Shown here in pieces: positions 1 to 6,850 of a stretch of DNA of 31,103 nt. Each line of letters opens with the position of its first letter. The first letter of the stretch is position 1. The translations under genes and the position numbers were made by a program. The notes under the pieces are model-generated. The model saw only the letters and a program-made list of their open reading frames with translations, did not search any database and was not told where the DNA came from. Source of the DNA: CAZZKG01 sp964654825 (GTDB lineage Bacteria > Gemmatimonadota > CAZMKB01); assembly GCA_964654825.1 (NCBI GenBank), contig CAZZKG010000047.1:1-31103 (forward strand), read 5' to 3'.

Positions 1-1246
1 CGGGAGGAGCGGACTCCGGGATATACCGGGAGATGACGGTCGAGACGTGCTGTCCCGGCTTGAGTGAGATCCCTTTTCGGGTCATGAGAGGTCCGAGAAA
101 GTCCTCGGAACCTTCAAAATCGTCGATTTCAACACTCATGTAGAAATCGAAAGTGGCGATCTCCTCACCTGGATTTTCCAGCGACACCTCGAACGACAAT
201 GTTCCGCCCGAAGGTTCTATATATTCCGGGCCCAGGAAGGTCACGTCGAGGGAAGGGGCGGGGATCTGTTCTTCGACTGAGAGAAAGAGGGCAACGGCCG
301 ATTCCTTGTGTCCCACCACGAGATCCGGAGAACCGTCGTCGTTCCAGTCGACGACTGAGGGTTTGGTGTAGCTGAAGAAATCGATCGGCGCGCCGTTTTC
401 CCGTATCATGCTGTGGCCTGAGAAAACGGGGCTGCCGACCGTTCCGTTGTTATGGTAATAGCGAATATGGTACGATACCTCACCCACGACGAGATCGGGA
501 AGACCATCATCGTCCAGATCGGTCATAGCCGGGGCTGCGGTCCCGGAGACCGAGAGTGGTGATCCGCTGTTCATGACGACGTCGGTGCGGAGGAACTCGG
601 GAGACGAGAGGGAACCTTCGTTTATAAAAAGGCTTATCGTCCCGTCCCCACCACCGACGAGTAGATCCCAGAGCCCGTCCCCGTTCCAGTCGGTGACTTC
701 CGGGCTCGAGTACTGTCCTACATCGATATCGTCTCCATCGACCTGCAGGAATCCGGCAGCGGTCAGTTTCGGCTCTTTTTCTGTCCCCACGTTGAGGAAG
801 AGGTGAACTCTGCCGAAGGTCTCACCGCAGAGGAGGTCCAGGTCTCCGTCGTTCTCGTAGTCCACTGACCGTGGAGCGGCCCCGTGGCATCAGCCGTAGC
901 TGACGCTGATGGGTTCACCGTCGGCTGCGAGGAGCGCCCCCTCGCTCATGACCGGATTGTCGTCGGTCCCCTGGTTCAGGAACAGATAAACGTTTCCTTC
1001 GTAGAAGACCCCGACTAACAGGTCCTTGTTGCCGTCACCATTCCAGTCACACACGTGGGGGATCGAGTAGGAATTGTCGGTGAGTATCGGAAGAGCGTCG
1101 ACAAGGACGTACCTGCCGGGTCCGAAATCGGCTCGGGTCGGCATTGTTTCCGGCGTCGACTGCGCTGGAGTCGTCTGTGCCTGAGCCGGAATGGTGAGTG
1201 TCGAAACAAGTGAGAGAACAGAGAGAGTGAAAAACAGGCGTCTCAT
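1..1246 (-). CDS. Exported VCBS/FG-GAP repeat protein, candidate selenoprotein (partial, runs off left edge)
   Basis: The start ATG at 1246 follows an AGGAG ribosome site and opens a signal peptide (MRRLFFTLSVLSLVSTLTIPAQAQ). VCBS/FG-GAP propeller repeats follow, with DWNGDGNKDLLVG-type calcium-binding loops. Residue 119 is an in-frame TGA (890-892). The same frame then stays open to position 1 with no other stop and continues the repeat pattern (VDYENDGDLDLL, TDWNGDGLWDLLVG, TDLDDDGLPDLVVG, VDWNDDGSPDLVVG). It ends in an Ig-like region with LENPGEE and a proline-rich turn. The residues around the UGA read SYG-U-C-H-G-A-A-P. A SECIS-like hairpin begins 14 nt after the UGA. Selenocysteine insertion is my preferred reading. 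A nonsense mutation or base-call error would instead make this a pseudogene. About 414 codons lie in the window; the C-terminus is missing. Its role is unknown, probably at or outside the cell surface. Confidence 0.75.
861..892 (-). promoter_or_regulatory. Putative bacterial SECIS element with its UGA codon
   Basis: Reading the minus strand, UGA (892-890) is followed 14 nt later by the stem TCCAC (875-871), the 5-nt loop GGTCA (870-866) and the complementary stem GTGGA (865-861). The loop starts with G and lies 19 nt after the UGA. This fits the published bacterial SECIS rule: a small apical loop with G in its first two positions, roughly 16-37 nt after the UGA. The stem is only 5 bp, so chance cannot be excluded without folding and homologue comparison. 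Confidence 0.5.
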
Positions 1247-1306
1247 TGACCGGCTCCTGCCTTAAATGATGATGTCGTCATTCTGACGGAAATATTCTCA
1301 AACCCC

Positions 1307-1336
1307 ATGGTAGCACAAAGGTTGTATTGTTGTCAA
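1307..1336 (-). promoter_or_regulatory. Promoter of the VCBS-repeat gene
   Basis: Minus strand TTGACA (1336-1331), 18-bp spacer, TACCAT (1312-1307), about 60 nt upstream of the start codon at 1246. The -35 is perfect and the -10 matches 4 of 6. Confidence 0.5.
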
Positions 1337-1341
1337 GGGAA

Positions 1342-1359
1342 TCGCGACAGGTGTCGCGA
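1342..1359. repeat. 18-bp inverted repeat upstream of the VCBS promoter
   Basis: TCGCGACA-GG-TGTCGCGA is a perfect 8-bp inverted repeat around a 2-bp centre, just upstream of the -35 at 1331-1336. It also lies 54-71 bp past the GH15 stop, so it may be an operator or an mRNA hairpin. No T-run follows on either strand, which argues against an intrinsic terminator. Confidence 0.5.
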
Positions 1360-1412
1360 CAGGAAATCCCGAAGCTATGTCTCGAAGCCCCATTGTTTTT
1401 CGATCAGCCTGA

Positions 1413-3221
1413 TTAACCTGTTCCGGCTTCATCGAGTTTCCCGTCGAGGTTGTAAGCGGCGCTGATGAGTCCCAGGTGTGTAAAGGCCTGTGGGAAATTC
1501 CCGAGGTGTTCACCCGATGGACCCAGCTCTTCAGCATAAAGGCCGAGGTGGTTCGCGTACCCGAGCATTTTCTCGAAAACGAAGCGGGCCTTGTTGAGAT
1601 CGCCTGCTCTCGAGAGACATTCGACATACCAGAATGAACACATGCTGAAGGTACCTTCATTTCCGGAAAGTCCGTCGGAGGCGGCCCTGTCGCTGCAGTA
1701 CCTGAAAACGAGTGAATCGTCAACGAGATCCTCCTCGATCGCTGTAAGCGTCGACAGCCATCGAGGGTCGGTGGGGCTGATGAACCTCACAAGCGGCATG
1801 AGGAGGTTTGCAGCATCCATGGAGGTCGATCCCCGGTATTGAACGAATGCTTTCCTCGCGGGATCGAAGAAGTGATCCATGATCTCGTAATAGATCTCGT
1901 CTCTCACCCGGTACCAGCGCTCGAGAGGTGCGGGGAAAGAGCGCTTGAGGGCGAGCCTGACCCCCCGGTCCACTGCTACCCAGCACATGAGGCGAGAATA
2001 GAGAAACTCATGCTTCCCACCTCTGACCTCCCAGATCCCTTCGTCTTTTCTCCTCCAGTTAGAGCAGACCCAGTCGATGAGTCGGATCAGGTTCTTCCAG
2101 AGGTCGAACGATATCGGTTCGCCGTATTTGTTGTACAGATAAACCGAGTCCATGAGTTCCCCGTAGATATCGAGCTGCAGCTGACCGTAGGCGGCGTTTC
2201 CGATGCGAACAGGAGAGGATCCCCTGTATCCTTCGAAGTGATCCAGGATGGTCTCCGAAAGCTCATGGCGGCCGTCGATACCGTACATGATCTGCAGGGA
2301 GCCGTCCGGGTTTAGTTCTTCGCACCGCTTCTCGATCCATCGCATGAAGGCGGCCGCTTCATCTGTGAAACCGAGCCTGATGAGACCATAGAGGGTAAAC
2401 GAGGCGTCACGAATCCAGGTATACCGGTAGTCCCAGTTGCGGGAACCACCGATCTGTTCCGGAAGGCCGAAGGTCGGTGCTGCGACTATGGCCCCATGAG
2501 TCTGGGAAGTCAAAAGCTTCAGGATGAGAGCCGAGCGATCGACGGTTTCACGCCACCGGCCACGATAGGAGGAACCGCTCAACCAGCGGCGCCAGAAGTT
2601 GACCGTCTCCTTGAATGAGGTAGAGACATAGCCGGCATGCGTCGCAGGAGAACAGAGATCCTCGTGCACCTCTTCCAGGATGAAGGAAGCCGTCTCACCT
2701 CTATTGAGCGTGAACTCGGCAATAGCAGCCCCGTCACGGATCTTTACCGGAACGTGGATGTGGAGGAAGAGGGAAAGTTTTGAAGGTCCTTCGGATACGA
2801 AGAGGACCCCGTCATCTTTTATTTCGATTCGGCAGGATGCCCTTCCGTAGTCGAATCGCGGGTCACACACCATGCGGTAGCCGATGACGCCGCGGACGGT
2901 CTTGGCTCGCCGCACGAGCCTGTGTGCATGTCCCTTCTCCTTCACGGGCATGAAGTCTGAAACCTCGGCGACACCTTCGTCGGACAAAAACCGTGTCAGC
3001 AGGACATTCGTGTCGGGGAGGTAGAGTTGTTTTGGAGTGACTCTTTTAATAGTGGGCGCAATCTGAAAACGTCCACCCTTCCGCCGATCCAGGAGTGAAG
3101 CGAATATGGTCGGTGAATCGAAGTGAGGGAAGGACATGAAATCGATGCTGGCATTCTTCCCCACAAGGGCAACCGTGTGCAGGTCACCGATGACTCCGTA
3201 GTCTTCGATGTTGTTATACAA
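1413..3221 (-). CDS. Glycoside hydrolase family 15 (glucoamylase/trehalase-like)
   Basis: This 602-residue protein has the usual length of cytosolic bacterial/archaeal GH15 enzymes, which hydrolyse alpha-glucosidic bonds from non-reducing ends of maltooligosaccharides, dextrins or trehalose. The N-terminal beta-sandwich begins with the family hallmark EDYGVIGD. The (alpha/alpha)6 barrel shows GGSRNWDYRYTWIRDASFTLY, EGIWEVRGG (candidate general acid Glu398) and LYAEELGPSGEHLGNFPQAFTH (candidate base Glu564/565). There is no signal peptide, so it acts in the cytoplasm. The start is a TTG giving MYNNIEDYG, with GGAG about 11 nt upstream; an ATG nearby is out of frame. It lies 57 nt after the secreted jelly-roll gene and is probably cotranscribed from the promoter at 4231-4259. 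Substrate specificity cannot be read from sequence. Confidence 0.9.
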   Translation of the reverse strand: MYNNIEDYGVIGDLHTVALVGKNASIDFMSFPHFDSPTIFASLLDRRKGGRFQIAPTIKRVTPKQLYLPDTNVLLTRFLSDEGVAEVSDFMPVKEKGHAHRLVRRAKTVRGVIGYRMVCDPRFDYGRASCRIEIKDDGVLFVSEGPSKLSLFLHIHVPVKIRDGAAIAEFTLNRGETASFILEEVHEDLCSPATHAGYVSTSFKETVNFWRRWLSGSSYRGRWRETVDRSALILKLLTSQTHGAIVAAPTFGLPEQIGGSRNWDYRYTWIRDASFTLYGLIRLGFTDEAAAFMRWIEKRCEELNPDGSLQIMYGIDGRHELSETILDHFEGYRGSSPVRIGNAAYGQLQLDIYGELMDSVYLYNKYGEPISFDLWKNLIRLIDWVCSNWRRKDEGIWEVRGGKHEFLYSRLMCWVAVDRGVRLALKRSFPAPLERWYRVRDEIYYEIMDHFFDPARKAFVQYRGSTSMDAANLLMPLVRFISPTDPRWLSTLTAIEEDLVDDSLVFRYCSDRAASDGLSGNEGTFSMCSFWYVECLSRAGDLNKARFVFEKMLGYANHLGLYAEELGPSGEHLGNFPQAFTHLGLISAAYNLDGKLDEAGTG

Positions 3222-3278
3222 CCTTGTCCATTCTCCGTGCGTGCCGAGACACTCTTTCTGTCAGAGACTCTCCGGTAT

Positions 3279-4073
3279 TCAGTATTTATCTTCACCCAGA
3301 TACGGATCGGGGATAACAATGCTGGATGACGGCGGGACAGGTACCCGATGAAAGTCCGGGATAGGTCCCCTTCTCACTATGACGTCGTCGACGAGTGTCG
3401 TAGCCTGACCCATGAAATCGAATGTGTAGACACCGAAGGCTCCGGAATCCAGAGCGGAGTCATAAATCGGTGAACCGGGGAACTGCTGTGAATCCCAGTA
3501 CACCTTGATACGATCACCGGCGACTCGGATCTCCATGGTGTGCCAGCCGTCTTCTGTGGGAGAACCACCGGGTATTTCGGATCCTGACCATTCATCCAGC
3601 GTGACGATGGAATCGGGGACACTCGACCAGCGGCGCAATTTGATCTTTGCAAGCCCCATCGATGAATAGAAATTTGCCGCAAGCTGGTAGCCGCGGATAG
3701 TACCTCCGGTCGTATCCACTCTCACCACGATGGCATCATAGTAATTGTTGTCCAGCGAGATGTAGACTTCCGCTTTCATCGAGTAGTCGGTGAGGGAAAA
3801 GTCGCCGGCCCATGCCATTCCCAGGCCTCCCAGGTTGTCGAGGTCACCCGGGATCGATCCGACCCATCCGTCTCCGCTCGGATTCCCCGAAACGGAGTCG
3901 ACTTCCATGGGGGTGAGAGGATCACCGAGATCATCGAACCACACTGATGTCCACTCGATGTCTGTTGTGCCATCGGTAAAATGATCCTCATAGAGCAGCT
4001 GTTGCGCATGGAGCGCCGTCACGAACAGTACCGGTACTACAAGAGACAGAACGAGATACAGAGCCTTTCTCAT
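3279..4073 (-). CDS. Secreted protein with LamG/concanavalin-like jelly-roll domain
   Basis: The 264-residue protein starts with a clear signal peptide (MRKALYLVLSLVVPVLFVTALHAQ) after a strong GGAGG ribosome site. The mature part resembles a single concanavalin-A/LamG-like beta-sandwich: an opening YEDHFTDG strand, alternating hydrophobic beta strands, the WHTMEIRVAGDRIKVYWD segment typical of such lectin-like folds, and a closing GAFGVYTF...TTLVDDVIV strand. No catalytic residues can be assigned; it could bind sugars or be structural. A proline/serine-rich tail (PVPPSSSIVIPDP) follows the fold. It has a near-consensus promoter 150 bp upstream and is followed by the GH15 gene, which hints at, but does not prove, a shared role in glycan use. 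Confidence 0.75.
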   Translation of the reverse strand: MRKALYLVLSLVVPVLFVTALHAQQLLYEDHFTDGTTDIEWTSVWFDDLGDPLTPMEVDSVSGNPSGDGWVGSIPGDLDNLGGLGMAWAGDFSLTDYSMKAEVYISLDNNYYDAIVVRVDTTGGTIRGYQLAANFYSSMGLAKIKLRRWSSVPDSIVTLDEWSGSEIPGGSPTEDGWHTMEIRVAGDRIKVYWDSQQFPGSPIYDSALDSGAFGVYTFDFMGQATTLVDDVIVRRGPIPDFHRVPVPPSSSIVIPDPYLGEDKY

Positions 4074-4197
4074 TCAATCCTCCTCTCTCTTATAATTTAA
4101 TTGCCGGTGATGTGTACGCTGTCGATCTGATCGGCGAACACGTGAAATCTTATAAATCCGGGAGGAGTCGCGTGAATTGGAATCGGTTTCCGTGCCC

Positions 4198-4217
4198 GCG
4201 AAATGCCGCGATTTCGC
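4198..4217 (-). promoter_or_regulatory. Hairpin in the 5' leader of the jelly-roll gene
   Basis: GCGAAAT-GCCGCG-ATTTCGC forms a 7-bp perfect stem with a 6-nt loop near the predicted 5' end of the transcript from the promoter at 4231-4259. It could stabilise the 5' end. No terminator T-run follows. Confidence 0.35.
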
Positions 4218-4230
4218 CTCCTCCTGCCCG

Positions 4231-4259
4231 ATTATAGCAGAGGTGAGGAAAGAAGTCAA
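4231..4259 (-). promoter_or_regulatory. Strong sigma70-type promoter for the jelly-roll/GH15 genes
   Basis: Minus strand TTGACT (4259-4254), 17-bp spacer, TATAAT (4236-4231). This gives a leader of about 150 nt before the ATG at 4073. The promoter sits directly after the stop of the upstream aldehyde oxidoreductase gene, so the jelly-roll gene need not depend on read-through. Confidence 0.65.
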
Positions 4260-4272
4260 CTGCTCCACCCCG

Positions 4273-6411
4273 CTATGTAACTTCATTAGATTTGAGTACA
4301 TCCAGCACTTCGGGGAAATCGATTCCGAGACGCCTCACCGTTCGGACGGTCGGGATGCCGTCAGCGGTCCAACCTCTCCGTTTGTAGACGGCGTCCTTGA
4401 GTTCTTCGTACTGTTCTTCACGGCATTTTCTGAGAGCCGATAATTTCTCCTGCGTTTTCATCCCGCTGATGTCCATCTTGTACTTCTCGACGAGCTGCGT
4501 GTCGTAACGCTCCTGTCGGGATTCGTACTCTTCCGGTGTCACCGGTCCGACGGCCCGGTAAGGGATGGAATCGTGCTCCCGGCGGCCGTATCCCATCCGG
4601 AGATTGAAAATGCGCTGAAAATTGTACACGGCCTCGCTCATGGTGATGAGATCGTCCGGGTCGACTTCCCTTCCGGTTACGGCGGTAAAATATTCGGCGT
4701 ACCACGATACGTGTTTCATAACCTTCGCCGGCTCCGGAGTTTCCTTGTTGTCGACCGGTACAATGTCGTTCCACGGCAGCTTGCAGAGACCACAGAGACT
4801 GAACCAGGTCCTGAACATGGGGAACCAGTGAAGGGCTTCGGCCTTCTGTTCGAAAGTGGGTATAAAATTGTGTACCATGTCCAGGAAGATGAGCCATGCT
4901 TCGTCGTGCTGCGGGCCTTTGAGAGTGAGACCGTACCCACCCTGCTGCGCCAGGGATTCCTTCGTCATGTACTCGGAGAATTCCAGCCCCTTCGATTCCA
5001 TGCCGATATCCTGCAGCATGTCAGGATCGGCACCGAAATCTTCGGCGAAGATTTTCTTCATCCGTCGGATACCCTGTCCCACGATCGTGCCGAAACCTTC
5101 ACCCGTAGCCATCTGGTGCAGGAGTTCGAGCGCGCCGGCCCGGTTGCCGAAGCCGAGGTCCAGACCTCCGGTGCGGGAGGAATCGATCAAGCCCCGCTCG
5201 AAGCACTCCATAACGAAGGCGATTCCGGTACCGACCGATATGGTGTCGAGACCGTAGGTGTCGCAGTAGAAGTTCATTTCCAGGATGGTGAAGGGGTCGA
5301 ATATTCCGAGGTTTGAACCGCACCCGGCGATGGTCTCGTACTCCGGGCCATCGACGAACACCTTCTTTCCCCTGTATGGTCCGCTCAAGGGGATGAAGTC
5401 TCGAACGCCGTGGGCGCAGGCTACGGTGCATCCTTTCCAGCAGCCGTCGAATCCCGGATCGAAGAGATTTCGATACACATCGCTTCCGATCAGGTTCGCG
5501 CCTGGGTGTTGACCGAACTGGAAGTTCATGGTCGGAAGCAGATCGAACTCGTTCATGATGGGGACAAGGTGAGTCGTGCCGACCGTCGCCATCTCGTTCT
5601 GATGGGGATCGAGCTCTACTATCTCGCGTGAGTGAGTGGTGGATATCGCTCTCAGTGCTTCCTCGTCCGCCGGTTTGTTTGTTTTGATCGAGACCGATTC
5701 CCAGCATGACACTATCGCCCTGATACCTTTGTCGGCGAATACCGAACCTATGCCACCACGACCGGCCTGTTTGTACCGAACCCTTCTTCGTCTCGAGTCG
5801 TACCAGGAAAAGTTGAGGCATCCGATGAGCGTGTGTTTCGCGCCGGGACCAGTCGAGACAACGGAAATATTTTCCTTCCTGTCCCCGGCGAAGTGTTCGG
5901 TCAACAGATCTGAAAGCTTGTACGAATCATCTGTGAGACCGGGGATGTCGAGGATCTGCACCCTCCGGCCGATACCGTCGATCAGGATTACCGAGTCGCC
6001 TGAACCCTTACCGACCACTTCGAGCGCGTCGAATCCGGAAAACTTCAGAAACGGTCCGAAATACCCTCCCACGTTGGAATCAACCACCGTCCCTGTCGTG
6101 GGGGATATGGTTGTGACGATACTTTTCCCCGAACCCGGATAGGAAGGTGTACCGCCGAGTGGACCGGACGCGATGCAGATCGCATTGTCAGGATCATCCC
6201 ACTTCGTGTTCTCGGTGACTGCATTCCAGAGAAGCCATAGATCGAAACCCTTCCCACCTATGAACACCTCTTTCGTTTTCTCATCAACCGGTTTGATGCC
6301 GATGACATCCTTCGAGAGATCGATAAAAAGTGTCTGGTTGGCGTACCCCTTGTCGATGGGAGGGCGTTGATATGCCTGGGATGTGATCTCAGCCACGTTC
6401 AATCCGGACAT
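4273..6411 (-). CDS. Aldehyde:ferredoxin oxidoreductase family protein (W/Mo-pterin)
   Basis: This is a 712-residue member of the AOR family, cytoplasmic tungsten (or molybdenum) bis-pterin enzymes that typically oxidise aldehydes to acids with ferredoxin; BamB-type benzoyl-CoA reductases belong to the same superfamily. The N-terminal pterin domain has NVGGYFGPFLKFSGFDALEVVGKG. Cluster ligands are seen at C323WKGCTVAC331 and near C540GLC543KLPW, which corresponds to the fourth ligand of AOR enzymes. CDTYGLDTISVG and AGCGSNLGIFDP are family pterin-contact segments. The start at 6411 (MSGLNVAEI) is chosen because AAGGAG lies 7 nt upstream; an in-frame ATG at 6552 would add 47 unlike residues and has no such site. 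No small ferredoxin-like partner is adjacent. The Cys spacing C-x3-C-x3-C differs from the C-x2-C-x3-C of the archetype. Substrate unknown. Confidence 0.9.
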   Translation of the reverse strand: MSGLNVAEITSQAYQRPPIDKGYANQTLFIDLSKDVIGIKPVDEKTKEVFIGGKGFDLWLLWNAVTENTKWDDPDNAICIASGPLGGTPSYPGSGKSIVTTISPTTGTVVDSNVGGYFGPFLKFSGFDALEVVGKGSGDSVILIDGIGRRVQILDIPGLTDDSYKLSDLLTEHFAGDRKENISVVSTGPGAKHTLIGCLNFSWYDSRRRRVRYKQAGRGGIGSVFADKGIRAIVSCWESVSIKTNKPADEEALRAISTTHSREIVELDPHQNEMATVGTTHLVPIMNEFDLLPTMNFQFGQHPGANLIGSDVYRNLFDPGFDGCWKGCTVACAHGVRDFIPLSGPYRGKKVFVDGPEYETIAGCGSNLGIFDPFTILEMNFYCDTYGLDTISVGTGIAFVMECFERGLIDSSRTGGLDLGFGNRAGALELLHQMATGEGFGTIVGQGIRRMKKIFAEDFGADPDMLQDIGMESKGLEFSEYMTKESLAQQGGYGLTLKGPQHDEAWLIFLDMVHNFIPTFEQKAEALHWFPMFRTWFSLCGLCKLPWNDIVPVDNKETPEPAKVMKHVSWYAEYFTAVTGREVDPDDLITMSEAVYNFQRIFNLRMGYGRREHDSIPYRAVGPVTPEEYESRQERYDTQLVEKYKMDISGMKTQEKLSALRKCREEQYEELKDAVYKRRGWTADGIPTVRTVRRLGIDFPEVLDVLKSNEVT

Positions 6412-6532
6412 CGTCTCACTCCTTTTTTCTTCGAGCCTGATAATCTCACCTGATCCTTTTGGAAACATTCCTGATTGTGCCCGCGGCGCGGAAAACCGGG
6501 TGCCCTGCCCTCGTCTCACGGGTAACAGAATG

Positions 6533-6559
6533 ATTATACCGGATTGGATCATCTGTCAA
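6533..6559 (-). promoter_or_regulatory. Promoter of the aldehyde oxidoreductase gene
   Basis: Minus strand TTGACA (6559-6554) and TATAAT (6538-6533) are both perfect hexamers but only 15 bp apart, 2 bp short of optimal. An activator at the upstream GTTTC/GAAAC repeat could compensate; that is inference. Confidence 0.5.
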
Positions 6560-6641
6560 CCGGCATCGCTGTTTCCCCACTGGAGAAACACGTTGCCGGC
6601 GACCCGGTACATCCGGGATCGAAACCACGAACAGAGGATGC

Positions 6642-6670
6642 TTGCAAAAACTCTAGCAATCTGGTAAAAT
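6642..6670 (+). promoter_or_regulatory. Promoter of the sulfatase-like gene
   Basis: TTGCAA (6642-6647), 17-bp spacer, TAAAAT (6665-6670), followed by an AT-rich stretch. It lies about 180 bp upstream of the start at 6851. Confidence 0.45.
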
Positions 6671-6850
6671 GTTTTTGTTGGATATATTATTTATAGTATC
6701 AGATTACAGAATAATATTCTTGGCAGGACCGGCAGGGTGATCGGCAGAGGCCACTTCACTTCTTGGAGTTCGGTGATCCCGGCTGGATGAAAAGACCGGC
6801 AAACGGGGTGAGGATGTGCGGCCTGGAATGGATACCGGGAGTGGTGAAAT

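Larger units (their letters stand above)
6412..6850. other. Divergent intergenic region between AOR and sulfatase-like genes
   Basis: This stretch of about 440 bp holds the leader and promoter of the AOR gene (6533-6559), the promoter of the sulfatase-like gene (6642-6670) and a small inverted repeat GTTTC-N9-GAAAC (6571-6589) just upstream of the AOR -35. The leader of the sulfatase-like gene is about 175 nt and contains no convincing small gene. Confidence 0.5.

Noticed and set aside
890..892. Genetic code reassignment of TGA
   Set aside because: Many genes in the window end in TGA with well-formed C-termini (qmoB, SDR, small beta-barrel, molybdoenzyme), and Trp is encoded by TGG, so TGA is a real stop here.
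4573..5316. Long plus-strand open frame (247 codons) antisense to the AOR gene
   Set aside because: It has no recognisable domain or ribosome site and lies opposite conserved AOR coding sequence; it is a shadow of biased codon use. The same applies to 5099-5821 on the minus strand.
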